A DNA stretch of 64,000 bases from Gammaproteobacteria bacterium (GTDB lineage Bacteria > Pseudomonadota > Gammaproteobacteria > Nevskiales > Nevskiaceae). Where the stretch lies: positions 360,841 to 424,840 of the forward strand of contig JAPLSB010000017.1 of NCBI GenBank assembly GCA_026398875.1, given 5' to 3'. The notes beneath the pieces were generated by a model that was not told where the DNA came from, searched no databases, and saw only the letters and a list, made by a program, of their open reading frames with translations. Positions 21,153 to 29,804 of this stretch are shown here, in pieces. Made by a program: the position numbers and the translations under genes. The stretch's first letter is position 1. The number at the start of each line of letters is the position of its first letter.

Positions 21153-22366
21153 ACCCAGCGGATTGCCGGATCCTTGTCGTCGACGACCACGCACTGCAGC
21201 GCCTGCTGCTGGTGCGGATGCTCGGCGCACTGCCGGTGGCCGAGGTTGCCGAAGCCGGCAACGGCGACGATGCGCTGGCGCAGATCAGCGATGCCGCGGC
21301 GCCGTTCGATCTGGTGATCACCGATCTGGACATGCCGGGCATGGACGGCATGGAGCTGGCGCGGCGGATCGCAGCACTGACGCTGCCGCCGCCGGTGGCG
21401 CTGGTCAGCGCGCTCGACTCGCGGATCCTGGCCAGCGTCGGCAACCTGTCGCGTGCCGCCGGCGGCGCGCTGCAGTCGATCCTGCCGAAGCCGGTGTCGG
21501 TCGATGCGCTGCGCGAGGCGATCAGCCGCATCGGCCAGCCGCGCCCGGCGTCGGTCGCCCTGCCCGGCTTCAGCGATGCCGAATTGGCCGAAGGCCTTGC
21601 CGCCGGCGAATTCCAGCCGTGGTTCGAGCCGCAGATCGAACTGGGCAGCGGCGAGATCGTCGGCTTCGAAGCGCTGGTGCGCTGGCATCACCCGACACTC
21701 GGCGTGCTGGCGCCGTTCCGCTTCATCGAGCAGATCGAACGCGATCCCGCGCTGATCGCCACGCTGACCGACAGCGTGCTGCGGCAGTCGCTGGCCGCAC
21801 TGACGCACTGGCAGGCGGCCGGCTACTGCGGTTCGCTGTCGGTCAACCTGAGCCCGCTGGTACTGGCGGAAATCGATTTCGCCAATCGCCTCTGCGCCAT
21901 CGTTGCCGAATACGGCATCGCGGCCGAAACGCTGATTCTCGAACTGACCGAGTCGGCCGCAGCCAATGGCAGTGCCGCGATCGAGAACATCACCCGGCTG
22001 CGGATGCGCGGCTTCCGGCTGTCGATCGACGATTTCGGCACCGGCTATTCATCGCTGCAGCAGTTGTCGCGGCTGCCGCTGACCGAGCTGAAGATCGATC
22101 GCAGCTTCACCAGCCGGATGCGCGAAGACCCGGTGTCGCGTGCCGCGATCGAATCAAGCCTGCATCTGGCGCAACGCCTGTCGCTGCGCAGCTGCGGTGA
22201 AGGCATCGAGACCGCCGAGCAGGTTCGCGAGCTGCGCTGGATGGGTTGCCTGGTCGGCCAGGGTTATCTGTTCACGCGGCCGATTCCCGGCGAGCAGCTG
22301 CTCGACTGGCTGGCGCACTGGCCAACGCGCCGAGGCACGCTGATCGAGGAGTGGCGCGCCGACTGA
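21149..22366 (+). CDS. Response regulator with c-di-GMP phosphodiesterase (REC-EAL)
   Basis: 405 residues: a receiver (VVDDHALQR; acceptor D in LVITDLDMPGMDG; K in ILPKPVS), then an EAL domain. Catalytic residues are intact: EALVRWHHP, VNLSPLV, ELTESAA, IDDFGTGYSS, LKIDRSF and GEGIETAEQ. It is predicted to hydrolyse c-di-GMP to pGpG, resembling PvrR-type regulators. It is coupled to the hybrid kinase by a 4-base overlap. It has the opposite activity to the REC-GGDEF protein at 6.6-7.6 kb. Confidence 0.92.
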   Translation: MNPADCRILVVDDHALQRLLLVRMLGALPVAEVAEAGNGDDALAQISDAAAPFDLVITDLDMPGMDGMELARRIAALTLPPPVALVSALDSRILASVGNLSRAAGGALQSILPKPVSVDALREAISRIGQPRPASVALPGFSDAELAEGLAAGEFQPWFEPQIELGSGEIVGFEALVRWHHPTLGVLAPFRFIEQIERDPALIATLTDSVLRQSLAALTHWQAAGYCGSLSVNLSPLVLAEIDFANRLCAIVAEYGIAAETLILELTESAAANGSAAIENITRLRMRGFRLSIDDFGTGYSSLQQLSRLPLTELKIDRSFTSRMREDPVSRAAIESSLHLAQRLSLRSCGEGIETAEQVRELRWMGCLVGQGYLFTRPIPGEQLLDWLAHWPTRRGTLIEEWRAD

Positions 22367-22461
22367 GTTCCGGCCGCATCAACGACCCGTCGATGTCGCG
22401 CTCGACCGCTCGATGGCGGTCGCCGCGTCTACACTCAGCGCTCATCCTGTCGCCGCTCGCC

Positions 22462-23382
22462 ATGAATTCTCGCCGTCGCCTGCTCGCTGCCTTGGTCGTG
22501 CTTTGCGGCCTGCTCGTCACCGCCTGCGGCAGCACGCCGGTGGCGCCTCAGCCCGCCGTCATCGAGGTCCCCAGCGGGCCGCTGATCGCGCCGGCGCCAG
22601 TGCCAGTACCGCCGAAAATCGCGCTGGCCCTCGGTGGCGGTGCAGCGCGCGGCTTCGCGCATGTCGGCGTCATCAAGATGCTGGAGTCGCAGGGCATCAA
22701 GTTCGATCTGATCATCGGCACCAGCGCCGGCAGCGTGGTCGGCGCGCTGTACGCGGCTGGCTACAACGGCTTCGAGCTGCAGGAAAAGACCTTCGATCTG
22801 GAACGCGCCGCGTTCGCCGACTGGCAGTTCTTCAGCCGCGGCCTGCTGAAGGGCGAAAAGCTGCAGAACTACGTCAACGAGCAGGTCGGCCGGCGCAAGA
22901 TCCAGCAGCTGCCGCGCCGCTTCGCCGCGGTGGCCGCCAAGCTGCGGACCGGCGAAGCGGCCGTGTTCACCAGCGGCGATGTCGGCCTGGCGGTGCGCGC
23001 CTCGTCGGCGATTCCCGGCGTGTTCCAGCCCACCGTCATCGACAACGATGAATACGTCGACGGCGGCACCGTCAGCCCGGTGCCGGTGCGCTTCGCACGC
23101 GATCTCGGCGCCGATCTGGTGATCGCGGTGGACGTCTCCGCACCGGTCGAGGAAGCCCGCGAAGACTCCACGCTCGGCACCGTGCTGAAGGCCTTCGACA
23201 TCATGGGTTCGTCCTTGCGGCGCGCCGAACTGCCGGCCGCCGATGTCGTGATCGCCCCCGACGTGCACGGCATCAAGGCTGCCGATTTCGAATCGAAGCA
23301 GCGCGCGATCCTGGCTGGCGAAAAAGCGGCGCTGGCAGCCGTGCCGGCGATCCGCGCCGCGATCATCGCCAGGACTCGCTGA
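22462..23382 (+). CDS. Patatin-like phospholipase lipoprotein
   Basis: 306 residues. The N-terminus is a lipoprotein signal with lipobox LVTAC, so an envelope anchor is expected. A Pro-rich spacer follows, then a patatin domain: oxyanion loop LGGGAARGFAHVG, nucleophile in GTSAGS, and the dyad aspartate in VDGGTVSP. It resembles the RssA/NTE group. It is probably a periplasm-facing acyl hydrolase; the substrate is unknown. ATG 22462 is chosen because it gives the clean signal sequence; an ATG at 22393 would hide it. One base separates its stop from the next start. Confidence 0.9.
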   Translation: MNSRRRLLAALVVLCGLLVTACGSTPVAPQPAVIEVPSGPLIAPAPVPVPPKIALALGGGAARGFAHVGVIKMLESQGIKFDLIIGTSAGSVVGALYAAGYNGFELQEKTFDLERAAFADWQFFSRGLLKGEKLQNYVNEQVGRRKIQQLPRRFAAVAAKLRTGEAAVFTSGDVGLAVRASSAIPGVFQPTVIDNDEYVDGGTVSPVPVRFARDLGADLVIAVDVSAPVEEAREDSTLGTVLKAFDIMGSSLRRAELPAADVVIAPDVHGIKAADFESKQRAILAGEKAALAAVPAIRAAIIARTR

Positions 23383-23383
23383 G

Positions 23384-24352
23384 ATGCGCGCCGAACTGCC
23401 ACCCGCTCCGCCCGCGCTCGATGCCGGCAATGGTCGGCCGGCGCCGTCCGGCCGCTATCGCGGCGCGATCACCGATCTGTCGACCACAGCCTGGGATGGC
23501 GGTGGTCGGCGCCGGCTGCAACGCAAGGGCTGGATGTACCTGTCGGCGAGCACGCCGCGCTATGCGGTCGGCTTCGCGATCGTCGATGCCGGCCTGGTCG
23601 CCACCGCGTTCGTCTACCTGTTCGATCGCCAGAGCGGACGGCTGATCGAGGAAAAGGCCGCCGTGCCGTTCGGCTTTCCGGCCGGCTTCGCGCCGGACTG
23701 GCGCGGCCACTGGCAGCTGGCACAGCGCGGCCGGCGCTGGCAGATCAGCCCGCGCGCGGGCGGCGGCTGGCAGTGCCAGTACAGCGGTCCGCAGCTGCAG
23801 CTGTCGCTGGCCGTCGAACCCGGCGGCGACGGCCTGACGGCGATCAGCAGCGCACCTGGCCGGCCGTTCGCGCACACCTGGAAGCTGTGCGCGCTGAATT
23901 CGAGCTTGCGCTTCACGGTCGAAGGTCAGACGGTCGAAACGCCGTCGAGCAGCGCGATCGATTTCACGCTGGGCTATCCGCCGCGCAGCACGCTATGGAA
24001 CTGGGCCAGCCTTGACGGCAGCACCGACGACGGCCGCCGCGTCGGCCTGAACCTGGTCGCCCACTTCAACAACGGCGTGGAAAACGCGCTGTGGCTCGAC
24101 GGCGAGCTGCTGCCGCTGGCGCAGGCCTGCTTCGACTACGACCCGCGCGACCTGACCCGACCGTGGCGCGTGACCAGCCTCGACGGCATCGTCGACATCC
24201 GCTTCACGCCGGATGGCCAGCGCGCCGAACGGCTGAACGCGCTGCTGCTGCGAAGCCGCTTCGCGCAGCCGTTCGGCCGCTTCGAAGGCCGCGTCGGCAC
24301 CGATCGCGTGTCCGGCTTCGGCGTCGTCGAGGAGCATGCGGCGCTGTGGTGA
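23384..24352 (+). CDS. DUF2804 domain-containing protein
   Basis: 322 residues of the DUF2804 family, which has no known biochemistry. Typical features are the N-terminal GRYRGAITDL and WDGGGRRRLQRKGWMYLSAST, the central YPPRSTLWNWAS and GLNLVAHFNNGVENALW segments, and the C-terminal GRFEGRV. No signal peptide or membrane helix. It is coupled to the patatin gene, which hints at a lipid-linked task, but that is guilt by association only. Confidence 0.85.
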   Translation: MRAELPPAPPALDAGNGRPAPSGRYRGAITDLSTTAWDGGGRRRLQRKGWMYLSASTPRYAVGFAIVDAGLVATAFVYLFDRQSGRLIEEKAAVPFGFPAGFAPDWRGHWQLAQRGRRWQISPRAGGGWQCQYSGPQLQLSLAVEPGGDGLTAISSAPGRPFAHTWKLCALNSSLRFTVEGQTVETPSSSAIDFTLGYPPRSTLWNWASLDGSTDDGRRVGLNLVAHFNNGVENALWLDGELLPLAQACFDYDPRDLTRPWRVTSLDGIVDIRFTPDGQRAERLNALLLRSRFAQPFGRFEGRVGTDRVSGFGVVEEHAALW

Positions 24353-24396
24353 GGCTGCCGTCTGTGTCCATAACCCGCTGCAGATCGTCAGCCATC

Positions 24397-24420
24397 GGCC
24401 GGCTCGCGGCTCAGCCGGCC
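24397..24420. terminator. Palindromic hairpin between convergent DUF2804 and sigma-factor genes
   Basis: Perfect 8-bp arms GGCCGGCT/AGCCGGCC with an 8-base loop in the 58-bp gap. The right arm covers the stop codon of the minus-strand sigma factor. No T-run on either side, so it may only help 3'-end formation. Confidence 0.4.
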
Positions 24421-24992
24421 CCGGATGGCTTGCGATCGCAACGAAACACGCTGTCTTCGTCGCGATAGAAATCGCAGCGCGCATCAAGCGTTTCCCGCAG
24501 CCGGCGGCGTGCACGATGGACGCGAATCTTTGCCGTCGCCACGGTGCAGGCGCAGACCTCGGCGACCTGCTCGATGCTCAAACCTTCGAGGTCATGCAGG
24601 ATCAAGGCGCTGCGGTAGCGGTCCGGCAGGCTGTCGATGTTGCCGCGGATGCAGTCGTTCATGTCCTCGGCGACCAGCTGCGCATCGTGGCCCGGCGCCG
24701 CATCGGCCAGTTCGGCCGCCTCGTCGAGCTCTACGATCCGGGCGCGACGGTCCGGGTGGCGCAGATAATCGGCCGCCACCCGGCTGGCGATTGCGAACGA
24801 CCAGGTGCGCACCGACGACCGCCCCTCGAAGCCGGGCAGCGCCCGCTGCATGCGGATCAGCGTTTCCTGCAGCAGATCCTCGGCCGTGTCGCGATCACCG
24901 ACATAGCGGGTCAGGAACGCCAGAATCGCACCGGCCTGCGCGCGCGCCGTGGCGTCGAAGTCGATCGCCGCGGCCGACGTGCTTGCGCTCAA
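24411..24992 (-). CDS. ECF-type RNA polymerase sigma factor
   Basis: 193 residues with sigma region 2 (YVGDRDTAEDLLQETLIRM, then RTWSFAIASRVAADYLR) and region 4 (LPDRYRSALILHDLEGLSIEQVAE, then TAKIRVHRARRRL). It ends in a short cysteine-bearing tail, CDFYRDEDSVFRCDRK, which may bind metal or sense redox state. A TTG start at 24992 is placed by TTGA overlap with the upstream gene's stop and by a GGAG site 6 bases before it. No anti-sigma gene is adjacent; the AhpD-like partner is the likely functional link. Confidence 0.88.
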   Translation of the reverse strand: MSASTSAAAIDFDATARAQAGAILAFLTRYVGDRDTAEDLLQETLIRMQRALPGFEGRSSVRTWSFAIASRVAADYLRHPDRRARIVELDEAAELADAAPGHDAQLVAEDMNDCIRGNIDSLPDRYRSALILHDLEGLSIEQVAEVCACTVATAKIRVHRARRRLRETLDARCDFYRDEDSVFRCDRKPSGAG

Positions 24993-25348
24993 CAGCAGCT
25001 CCGCCCACCGGCTGGCTTGGCCGGCGCTTCGGCGACCAGCGCCTGACGCAAGGTGTCGGTCATCGCATCGAGCGTTGCCGCCACCGGCTTCGCATCGAGC
25101 ACCGCGCAACTCGCGACCGGCTCGCTCGGCGGCGGCTGGTCCAGCGCTTCGTTGGCCGCCTGCAGCACCTTGCGCGCCGGTACTTGGCGGATGGTGTCCG
25201 CCAGGCTGACGGCAGCGCGCAGTGCCTCGTCATCGACACCGGCGGCCCGCGCCAACTTGATGTGATGTTCGGCGCATGGCACGCAGTTGCTGCCGAGCGC
25301 GGCACCAAGGCCGATCAGGGCCCGTTCACGACTGCTGAGTTCACTCAT
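24989..25348 (-). CDS. Carboxymuconolactone decarboxylase / AhpD-like protein
   Basis: 119 residues of the CMD fold. The redox site is CVPCAEHHIKLA: CxxC followed by the histidine as in AhpD peroxidases, so an alkylhydroperoxidase-type activity is possible. The C-terminus GGRSCC adds two vicinal cysteines. A GGGAGG ribosome site precedes ATG 25348. It is translationally coupled to the ECF sigma gene; CMD-sigma pairs recur in bacteria. The 314-bp gap upstream is rich in stem-loops. Confidence 0.88.
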   Translation of the reverse strand: MSELSSRERALIGLGAALGSNCVPCAEHHIKLARAAGVDDEALRAAVSLADTIRQVPARKVLQAANEALDQPPPSEPVASCAVLDAKPVAATLDAMTDTLRQALVAEAPAKPAGGRSCC

Positions 25349-25662
25349 CTTCGCCTCCCTGCTGCCGGTCGGCAGCGTTCCGGAAATGACTTCCGTTGCT
25401 TGGACGGATTCTGAGCGTGCCGCGATACACCCGGCGAGGCTGGTCAGTCCGCAGCTTGCGGGGCGCGGGCACGCTGCCGGTGAACCCGACGACCGTCGGG
25501 AATCCGATCCGCGGTGCAGGGCTGAAACCGCAGGATCGGTCTCGACGCCTAGTACTGGCGTGGTCGAGACCGTCGGTGAGCGGCGAGAAGCATGAGGCCG
25601 GCAGCAGTTCGGCTGCGCACAAGGCGACGCTCGGCAAGCGTCCGAGGACGTGCGCAGAGCGC
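25349..25662. other. 314-bp gene-free gap with a run of strong stem-loops (candidate structured RNA)
   Basis: No credible ORF. Successive inverted repeats: 25485-25490 with 25495-25500 (6 bp, 4-base loop). 25504-25515 with 25527-25539 (12 bp with one bulged A). 25538-25546 with 25563-25571 (9 bp, plus an internal GCC/GGC pair). 25626-25631 with 25637-25642 (6 bp). A small CGGAA/TTCCG pair lies near 25380-25395. The gap lies downstream of pstB and upstream of the AhpD-like gene, both minus strand. It could be a leader of the sigma operon, a small RNA, or a decayed repeat. No known riboswitch pattern fits. Confidence 0.5.
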
Positions 25663-26499
25663 CTAGCCGAAACGCCCGGTGATGTAGTCCTCGGTCTTCG
25701 GCTGCTTCGGCTTGGTGAAGACCTGGCTGGTTTCGCCGAACTCGATCAGCTCGCCGAGGTACATGAACGCCGTGAAGTCGGCGACGCGGGCGGCCTGCTG
25801 CATGTTGTGGGTGACGATGCAGATCGTGTAGTCGCTCTTCAGCTGGTAGATCAGCTCTTCGACCTTGGCGGTGGCAATCGGGTCGAGTGCCGAGGTCGGT
25901 TCATCGAGCAGCAGCACGTCCGGGCGCACGGCGATCGAACGAGCGATGCACAGGCGCTGCTGCTGGCCGCCGGACAGGCCGAGGCCGCTCTGGTTCAGCT
26001 TGTCCTTCACTTCATCCCACAGCGCACCGCGCTTCAGCGCCGTTTCGACGCGGTCATCGAGTTCCGATTTCGGCACCCGTTCGTACAGGCGGATTCCGAA
26101 GGCGATGTTGTCGTAGATCGACATCGGGAACGGTGTCGGCTTCTGGAACACCATGCCGACGCGTGCGCGCAGCAGGTTCAGATCCTGCTTCGGATCGAGC
26201 AGGTTGTTGCCTTCGAACAGGATCTCGCCTTCGGCACGCTGCTTCGGGTAGAGGTCGTACATGCGGTTGAAGATGCGCAGCAAGGTCGACTTGCCGCAGC
26301 CCGACGGGCCAATCAGCGCGGTGACCTTCTTGTCGTAGATCGGCATCGAAATGCCTTTCAGCGCCAGGAAGTCGCCGTAGTAGAAGCGCACGTCGCGCAC
26401 CGAGATCTTTTCGGTGAGTGCTGCGCGATTGGCCATCGGATCACGCGGTTGCAGGTGCGGTCGCTGGGTGCCGACGGACATCGGGGCGCTTTCGTTCAT
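25663..26499 (-). CDS. pstB: Phosphate ABC transporter ATP-binding protein
   Basis: ATPase of the high-affinity phosphate importer at the inner face of the membrane. Walker [10 protein letters not shown], signature LSGGQQQR, Walker [13 protein letters not shown] and switch THNMQQ are intact. It also has the PstB-specific [13 protein letters not shown] segment. ATG 26499 gives 278 residues and lies 11 bp after the pstA stop; ATG 26436 (MANRAAL) is a possible later start. Last gene of pstSCAB; phoU is not here. Confidence 0.95.
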   Translation of the reverse strand: MNESAPMSVGTQRPHLQPRDPMANRAALTEKISVRDVRFYYGDFLALKGISMPIYDKKVTALIGPSGCGKSTLLRIFNRMYDLYPKQRAEGEILFEGNNLLDPKQDLNLLRARVGMVFQKPTPFPMSIYDNIAFGIRLYERVPKSELDDRVETALKRGALWDEVKDKLNQSGLGLSGGQQQRLCIARSIAVRPDVLLLDEPTSALDPIATAKVEELIYQLKSDYTICIVTHNMQQAARVADFTAFMYLGELIEFGETSQVFTKPKQPKTEDYITGRFG

Positions 26500-26509
26500 G
26501 GCGGCAGTT

Positions 26510-27367
26510 TCAATCTTTCTTGATACGGGACGACGACAGGGCACGCGCCACGATGTTCAGGATCAGCACGGTCACTGTGATCAGCAGCGCTGCCGTCCAG
26601 GCCAGCTGCTGCCACTCAGGATACGGACTCAATGCGAACTGGAAGATGACGACCGGAAGGTTCGCCATCGGAGCGTTCATGTCGGTCGACATGAACTGGT
26701 TGTTCAGCGCCGTGAACAGCAGCGGCGCGGTTTCGCCGGTGACGCGAGCCACGGCCAGCAGCACGCCGGTGATCATGCCGGCCTTGGCGGCGCGGTAGCA
26801 GACCCTGGAAATCACCATCCAGCGCGGCGAACCCAGCGCGCTGGCCGCTTCGCGCAGGCCATCCGGCACCAGCAGCAGCATGTCTTCAGTGGTGCGCACC
26901 ACCACCGGCAGCACCAGCAGCGCCAGCGCGCAGCCGCCCGCCCAGGCCGAGAAGTGGCCCATGGTCACGACCATCACTTCATAGACGAACAGGCCGATGA
27001 CGATCGACGGCGCCGACAGCAGGATGTCGTTGATGAAGCGGATCGTCGTGGCCAGCCGCGAGTTGCGGCCGTACTCGGCCATCCAGGTGCCGGCAAGGAT
27101 GCCGAGCGGCGTGCCGAGCGCGGTGCCGAGCACGGTCATCATCACCGAGCCGTAGATGGCGTTCAGCAGGCCACCGGCGGCGCCCGGCGGCGGGGTCGAT
27201 TCGGTGAACACGGCCAGGTTCAGGCCGCCGACGCCGCGCCAGAACAAGGTGAACAGGATCAGGCCAAGGATCGCCAGCCCGGTGATTGCCGCGAACCAGC
27301 TGCCGATCATCAGCAGGCTGCTGACTCGGCGGCGGCGCTTGTAGCGGCTCATGTCGAAGTTCTGCAT
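26510..27367 (-). CDS. pstA: Phosphate ABC transporter permease PstA
   Basis: 285 residues with six predicted helices and the binding-protein-dependent permease loop ([32 protein letters not shown]; the EAA-type element). The N-terminus [12 protein letters not shown] is cytoplasmic. It pairs with PstC to form the channel. Five bases separate it from pstC. Confidence 0.94.
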   Translation of the reverse strand: MQNFDMSRYKRRRRVSSLLMIGSWFAAITGLAILGLILFTLFWRGVGGLNLAVFTESTPPPGAAGGLLNAIYGSVMMTVLGTALGTPLGILAGTWMAEYGRNSRLATTIRFINDILLSAPSIVIGLFVYEVMVVTMGHFSAWAGGCALALLVLPVVVRTTEDMLLLVPDGLREAASALGSPRWMVISRVCYRAAKAGMITGVLLAVARVTGETAPLLFTALNNQFMSTDMNAPMANLPVVIFQFALSPYPEWQQLAWTAALLITVTVLILNIVARALSSSRIKKD

Positions 27368-27372
27368 GGCGC

Positions 27373-28362
27373 TTATTTCCCTGCCTGGCGCTGCAGGCGC
27401 AGCAACAGCAGCCGCGCGATCGCCAGCACCGTGAAGGTGATCAGGAACAGCAGCAGGCCGAGCGAAATGAGGCTCGAGGTGTACAACGCGGTCTCGGCCT
27501 CGGTGAATTCGTTGGCGATCGACGCCGAGATGGTGGTGCCGGGGGCCAGGATCGAGCCGGCGATCTTGTGGGCGTTGCCGATCACGAAGGTCACCGCCAT
27601 GGTTTCGCCGAGTGCGCGACCGAGGCCCAGCATGATGCCGCCGATGACGCCGGTCGAAGTGAACGGCAGCACGATCTTGCGCACCACTTCCCAGGTCGTG
27701 CAGCCGAGCGCGTAGGCGCTTTCCTTCAGGGTCGGCGGGACGGTTTCAAAGACATCGCGCGTCACCGAGGTTATGTACGGCAGCACCATGATCGACAGGA
27801 TGATGCCGGCCGTGAAGATGCCGATGCCATATGGCGGCCCGGCGAACATCGTGCCGAGCACCGGCACGCCGGCGAAGACTTCGATCAGTACCGGCTGCAC
27901 GTGCGCCTGCAGGAACGGCGCCAGCACGAAAAGGCCCCAGATGCCGTAAATGATCGATGGAATGCCGGCCAGCAGTTCGATCGCCGTGGAGATCGAGCGC
28001 TTCAGGCGCGGCGGACAGAGTTCGGTCAGGAAGATGGCGATGCCGATCGAGATCGGAATGCCGATCAGCATCGCGATCAGCGAGGTCAGCAAGGTGCCGT
28101 AGATCGGCGCCAGCGCACCGAATTCCTCGGACACCGGATTCCACTTCTCGGTGGTCAAAAACTCCGGACCGAAAGTCGACAGGCTGAGCCAGGAGCCCTG
28201 GACCAGCGTCGCGATCACGCCGCCGAGCAACAGCAGCACGGTGATCGCCGCAGAGCGGGTGCCGTGCTTCAGCACCGCATCCCAGAGGGTGTGACGACGC
28301 AGCGCAGACGCGGTGATGGAGTTCGCGGGGGCTGACGTTGCCACTGAGGCGACCTGGTTCAC
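27373..28362 (-). CDS. pstC: Phosphate ABC transporter permease PstC
   Basis: 329 residues with six helices, [19 protein letters not shown] typical of PstC, and the permease loop [21 protein letters not shown]. It is separated from pstS by 76 bp containing a stem-loop that may lower its expression relative to the binding protein. Confidence 0.94.
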   Translation of the reverse strand: MNQVASVATSAPANSITASALRRHTLWDAVLKHGTRSAAITVLLLLGGVIATLVQGSWLSLSTFGPEFLTTEKWNPVSEEFGALAPIYGTLLTSLIAMLIGIPISIGIAIFLTELCPPRLKRSISTAIELLAGIPSIIYGIWGLFVLAPFLQAHVQPVLIEVFAGVPVLGTMFAGPPYGIGIFTAGIILSIMVLPYITSVTRDVFETVPPTLKESAYALGCTTWEVVRKIVLPFTSTGVIGGIMLGLGRALGETMAVTFVIGNAHKIAGSILAPGTTISASIANEFTEAETALYTSSLISLGLLLFLITFTVLAIARLLLLRLQRQAGK

Positions 28363-28392
28363 GGAAGGTTCCGGGCGAGACTTTACACAAAG

Positions 28393-28422
28393 AAGGGAGA
28401 CCGGTTCTCACCAGCCTCCCTT
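28393..28422 (-). terminator. Stem-loop between pstS and pstC
   Basis: Arms of 7 bp (AAGGGAG/CTCCCTT) with a 16-base loop in the pstS-pstC gap. Such hairpins after a binding-protein gene often stabilise its mRNA or attenuate the downstream permease genes; that role is inferred. Confidence 0.5.
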
Positions 28423-28438
28423 GATCGATACCGAGGAA

Positions 28439-29518
28439 TCAGCGGTACAGCGGCTGGCCGGCGGCATCCTTCAGGCTGTCCTTCCAGAGCTGGCGGACCA
28501 GTGCCGTGACGGCGTCCGGCATCGGCACGTAGTCCAGCGCGATCGCTTCGGCAGCGCCCTTGCCGTAGGCCCAGTCGAAGAACTTGATCGCCGAGGTCAG
28601 GTTTTCCGGCTTGACCGGCTGCTTGTGGAAGAACACGAACACTGCACCGGTGATCGGCCAGCTGGTCTCGCCTTCGGCATTGGTCAGCACCACGTTCATG
28701 CCCGGGGCGGCAGCCCAGTCGGCATTGGCAGCGGCAGCCTGGAAAGAGGCGATGCCCGGCTCGACGACCTTGCCGGCCTTGTTGGTCAGGCGCACGTGCG
28801 ACATCGCGTTCTGCTTGGCGTAGGCGTACTCGACGTAGCCGATCGAAGCGGCGGTCTGCTTGACCACGCCGGCCACACCTTCGTTGCCCTTGGCGCCAAT
28901 GCCGGTCGGCCATTCGACAGCCGAATTGGCGCCGACCTTGCCCTTCCAGTTCTCGTCGACCTTCGACAGGTAGTCGGTGAACAGGAAGGTGGTGCCCGAG
29001 CCGTCCGAGCGATGGACGATGGCGATGTCGGCCGACGGCAGCTTGACGTCCGGGTTCAGCGCCTTGATTGCAGCGTCGTCCCACTTCTTGATATCGCCGA
29101 CGAAGATCGCGGCCAGCGTCTTGCCGTCCAGCACCAGCTGGCCCGGGGTCACGCCTTCGAGATTCACCACCGGAATCACGCCGCCGATGATCGCCGGGAA
29201 CTGGATCAGGCCGGCCTCGTTCAGCTCGTCGAGGCTCAGCGGCTTGTCCGACGCGCCGAAGGTGACGGTCTTCGCCTTGATCTGCTTGATGCCGCCGCCG
29301 GAGCCGATCGACTGATAGTTCAGACCGATGCCGGTTTCCTTCTTGTAGGTATCAGCCCACTTCGAAGCGATCGGGTAGAAGAACGTCGAGCCGGCGCCGG
29401 AAATGTCCTTGTCGCCAGCGGCGACTTCAGTCGCGGTCGGCGTGGACTTCGAGCAGGCGGCGATCGTCAGCAGGCTGGCAATCAGGCTGGGCAGCAGGGC
29501 TGCACGGGGGAATCTCAA
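28439..29518 (-). CDS. pstS: Phosphate-binding protein PstS (lipoprotein)
   Basis: 359 residues. The signal peptide ends in a lipobox (LLTIAAC), so membrane-anchored in the periplasm. The phosphate-binding stretches [35 protein letters not shown] and the [13 protein letters not shown] region are typical. First gene of pstSCAB and preceded by a Pho box, so phosphate-starvation induction by PhoB is expected. Confidence 0.95.
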   Translation of the reverse strand: MRFPRAALLPSLIASLLTIAACSKSTPTATEVAAGDKDISGAGSTFFYPIASKWADTYKKETGIGLNYQSIGSGGGIKQIKAKTVTFGASDKPLSLDELNEAGLIQFPAIIGGVIPVVNLEGVTPGQLVLDGKTLAAIFVGDIKKWDDAAIKALNPDVKLPSADIAIVHRSDGSGTTFLFTDYLSKVDENWKGKVGANSAVEWPTGIGAKGNEGVAGVVKQTAASIGYVEYAYAKQNAMSHVRLTNKAGKVVEPGIASFQAAAANADWAAAPGMNVVLTNAEGETSWPITGAVFVFFHKQPVKPENLTSAIKFFDWAYGKGAAEAIALDYVPMPDAVTALVRQLWKDSLKDAAGQPLYR

Positions 29519-29653
29519 GGTGTATCTCCGGGGTTGAGGGTATGCCGCCTGTCGTCGACCGATATGGCGACGGCCCGGCTGACGATCGAAGCAACGGCTG
29601 ATCGAGCGCGCGGTGTTTGCAGCGGCGGCATCTGCGAAGTCTTTCGCGCTTTG

Positions 29654-29671
29654 GTGAAAGAATTATGACAG
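29654..29671 (-). promoter_or_regulatory. Pho box upstream of pstS
   Basis: On the minus strand the 18 bases read CTGTCATAATTCTTTCAC, matching 16 of 18 positions of the E. coli Pho box, with two 7-bp direct repeats spaced 11 bp. It lies 136 bp before the pstS ATG. It is the PhoB-P binding site by homology and replaces a -35 element. Confidence 0.75.
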
Positions 29672-29800
29672 TGCCCGGAAAACCCCGTGATACCGGCGTT
29701 TTCCGGGCATCGCGCCGATCATCCGCACGCAGTGGCGCGCAGCAGCCGCCGACTCGATGACAGTCTGGTGACGGCAGGGTCCGGGCCGAATGGCCCGGAC
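29672..29800. terminator. Two long hairpins between the HMG-CoA synthase stop and pstS
   Basis: Perfect 11-bp arms at 29672-29682 and 29699-29709 enclose 16 bases. Perfect 9-bp arms GTCCGGGCC/GGCCCGGAC at 29779-29787 and 29792-29800 enclose GAAT, just 4 bp beyond the mvaS stop. They likely end the mevalonate operon before the pst promoter. Neither has a clear T-run. The whole gene-free gap spans 29519-29804. Confidence 0.55.
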
Positions 29801-29804
29801 TCGA

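Noticed and set aside
25440..25575. Cobalamin or glycine riboswitch in the stem-loop-rich gap
   Set aside because: Tried the conserved cores (B12 box, glycine aptamer core) by eye on both strands; none fits, and the downstream genes are not typical targets.
25341..25637. 98-codon minus-strand frame in the pstB to AhpD-like gap
   Set aside because: Composition is non-coding, it overlaps the AhpD start, and it reads through perfect stem-loops. A structured RNA or repeat is more likely.
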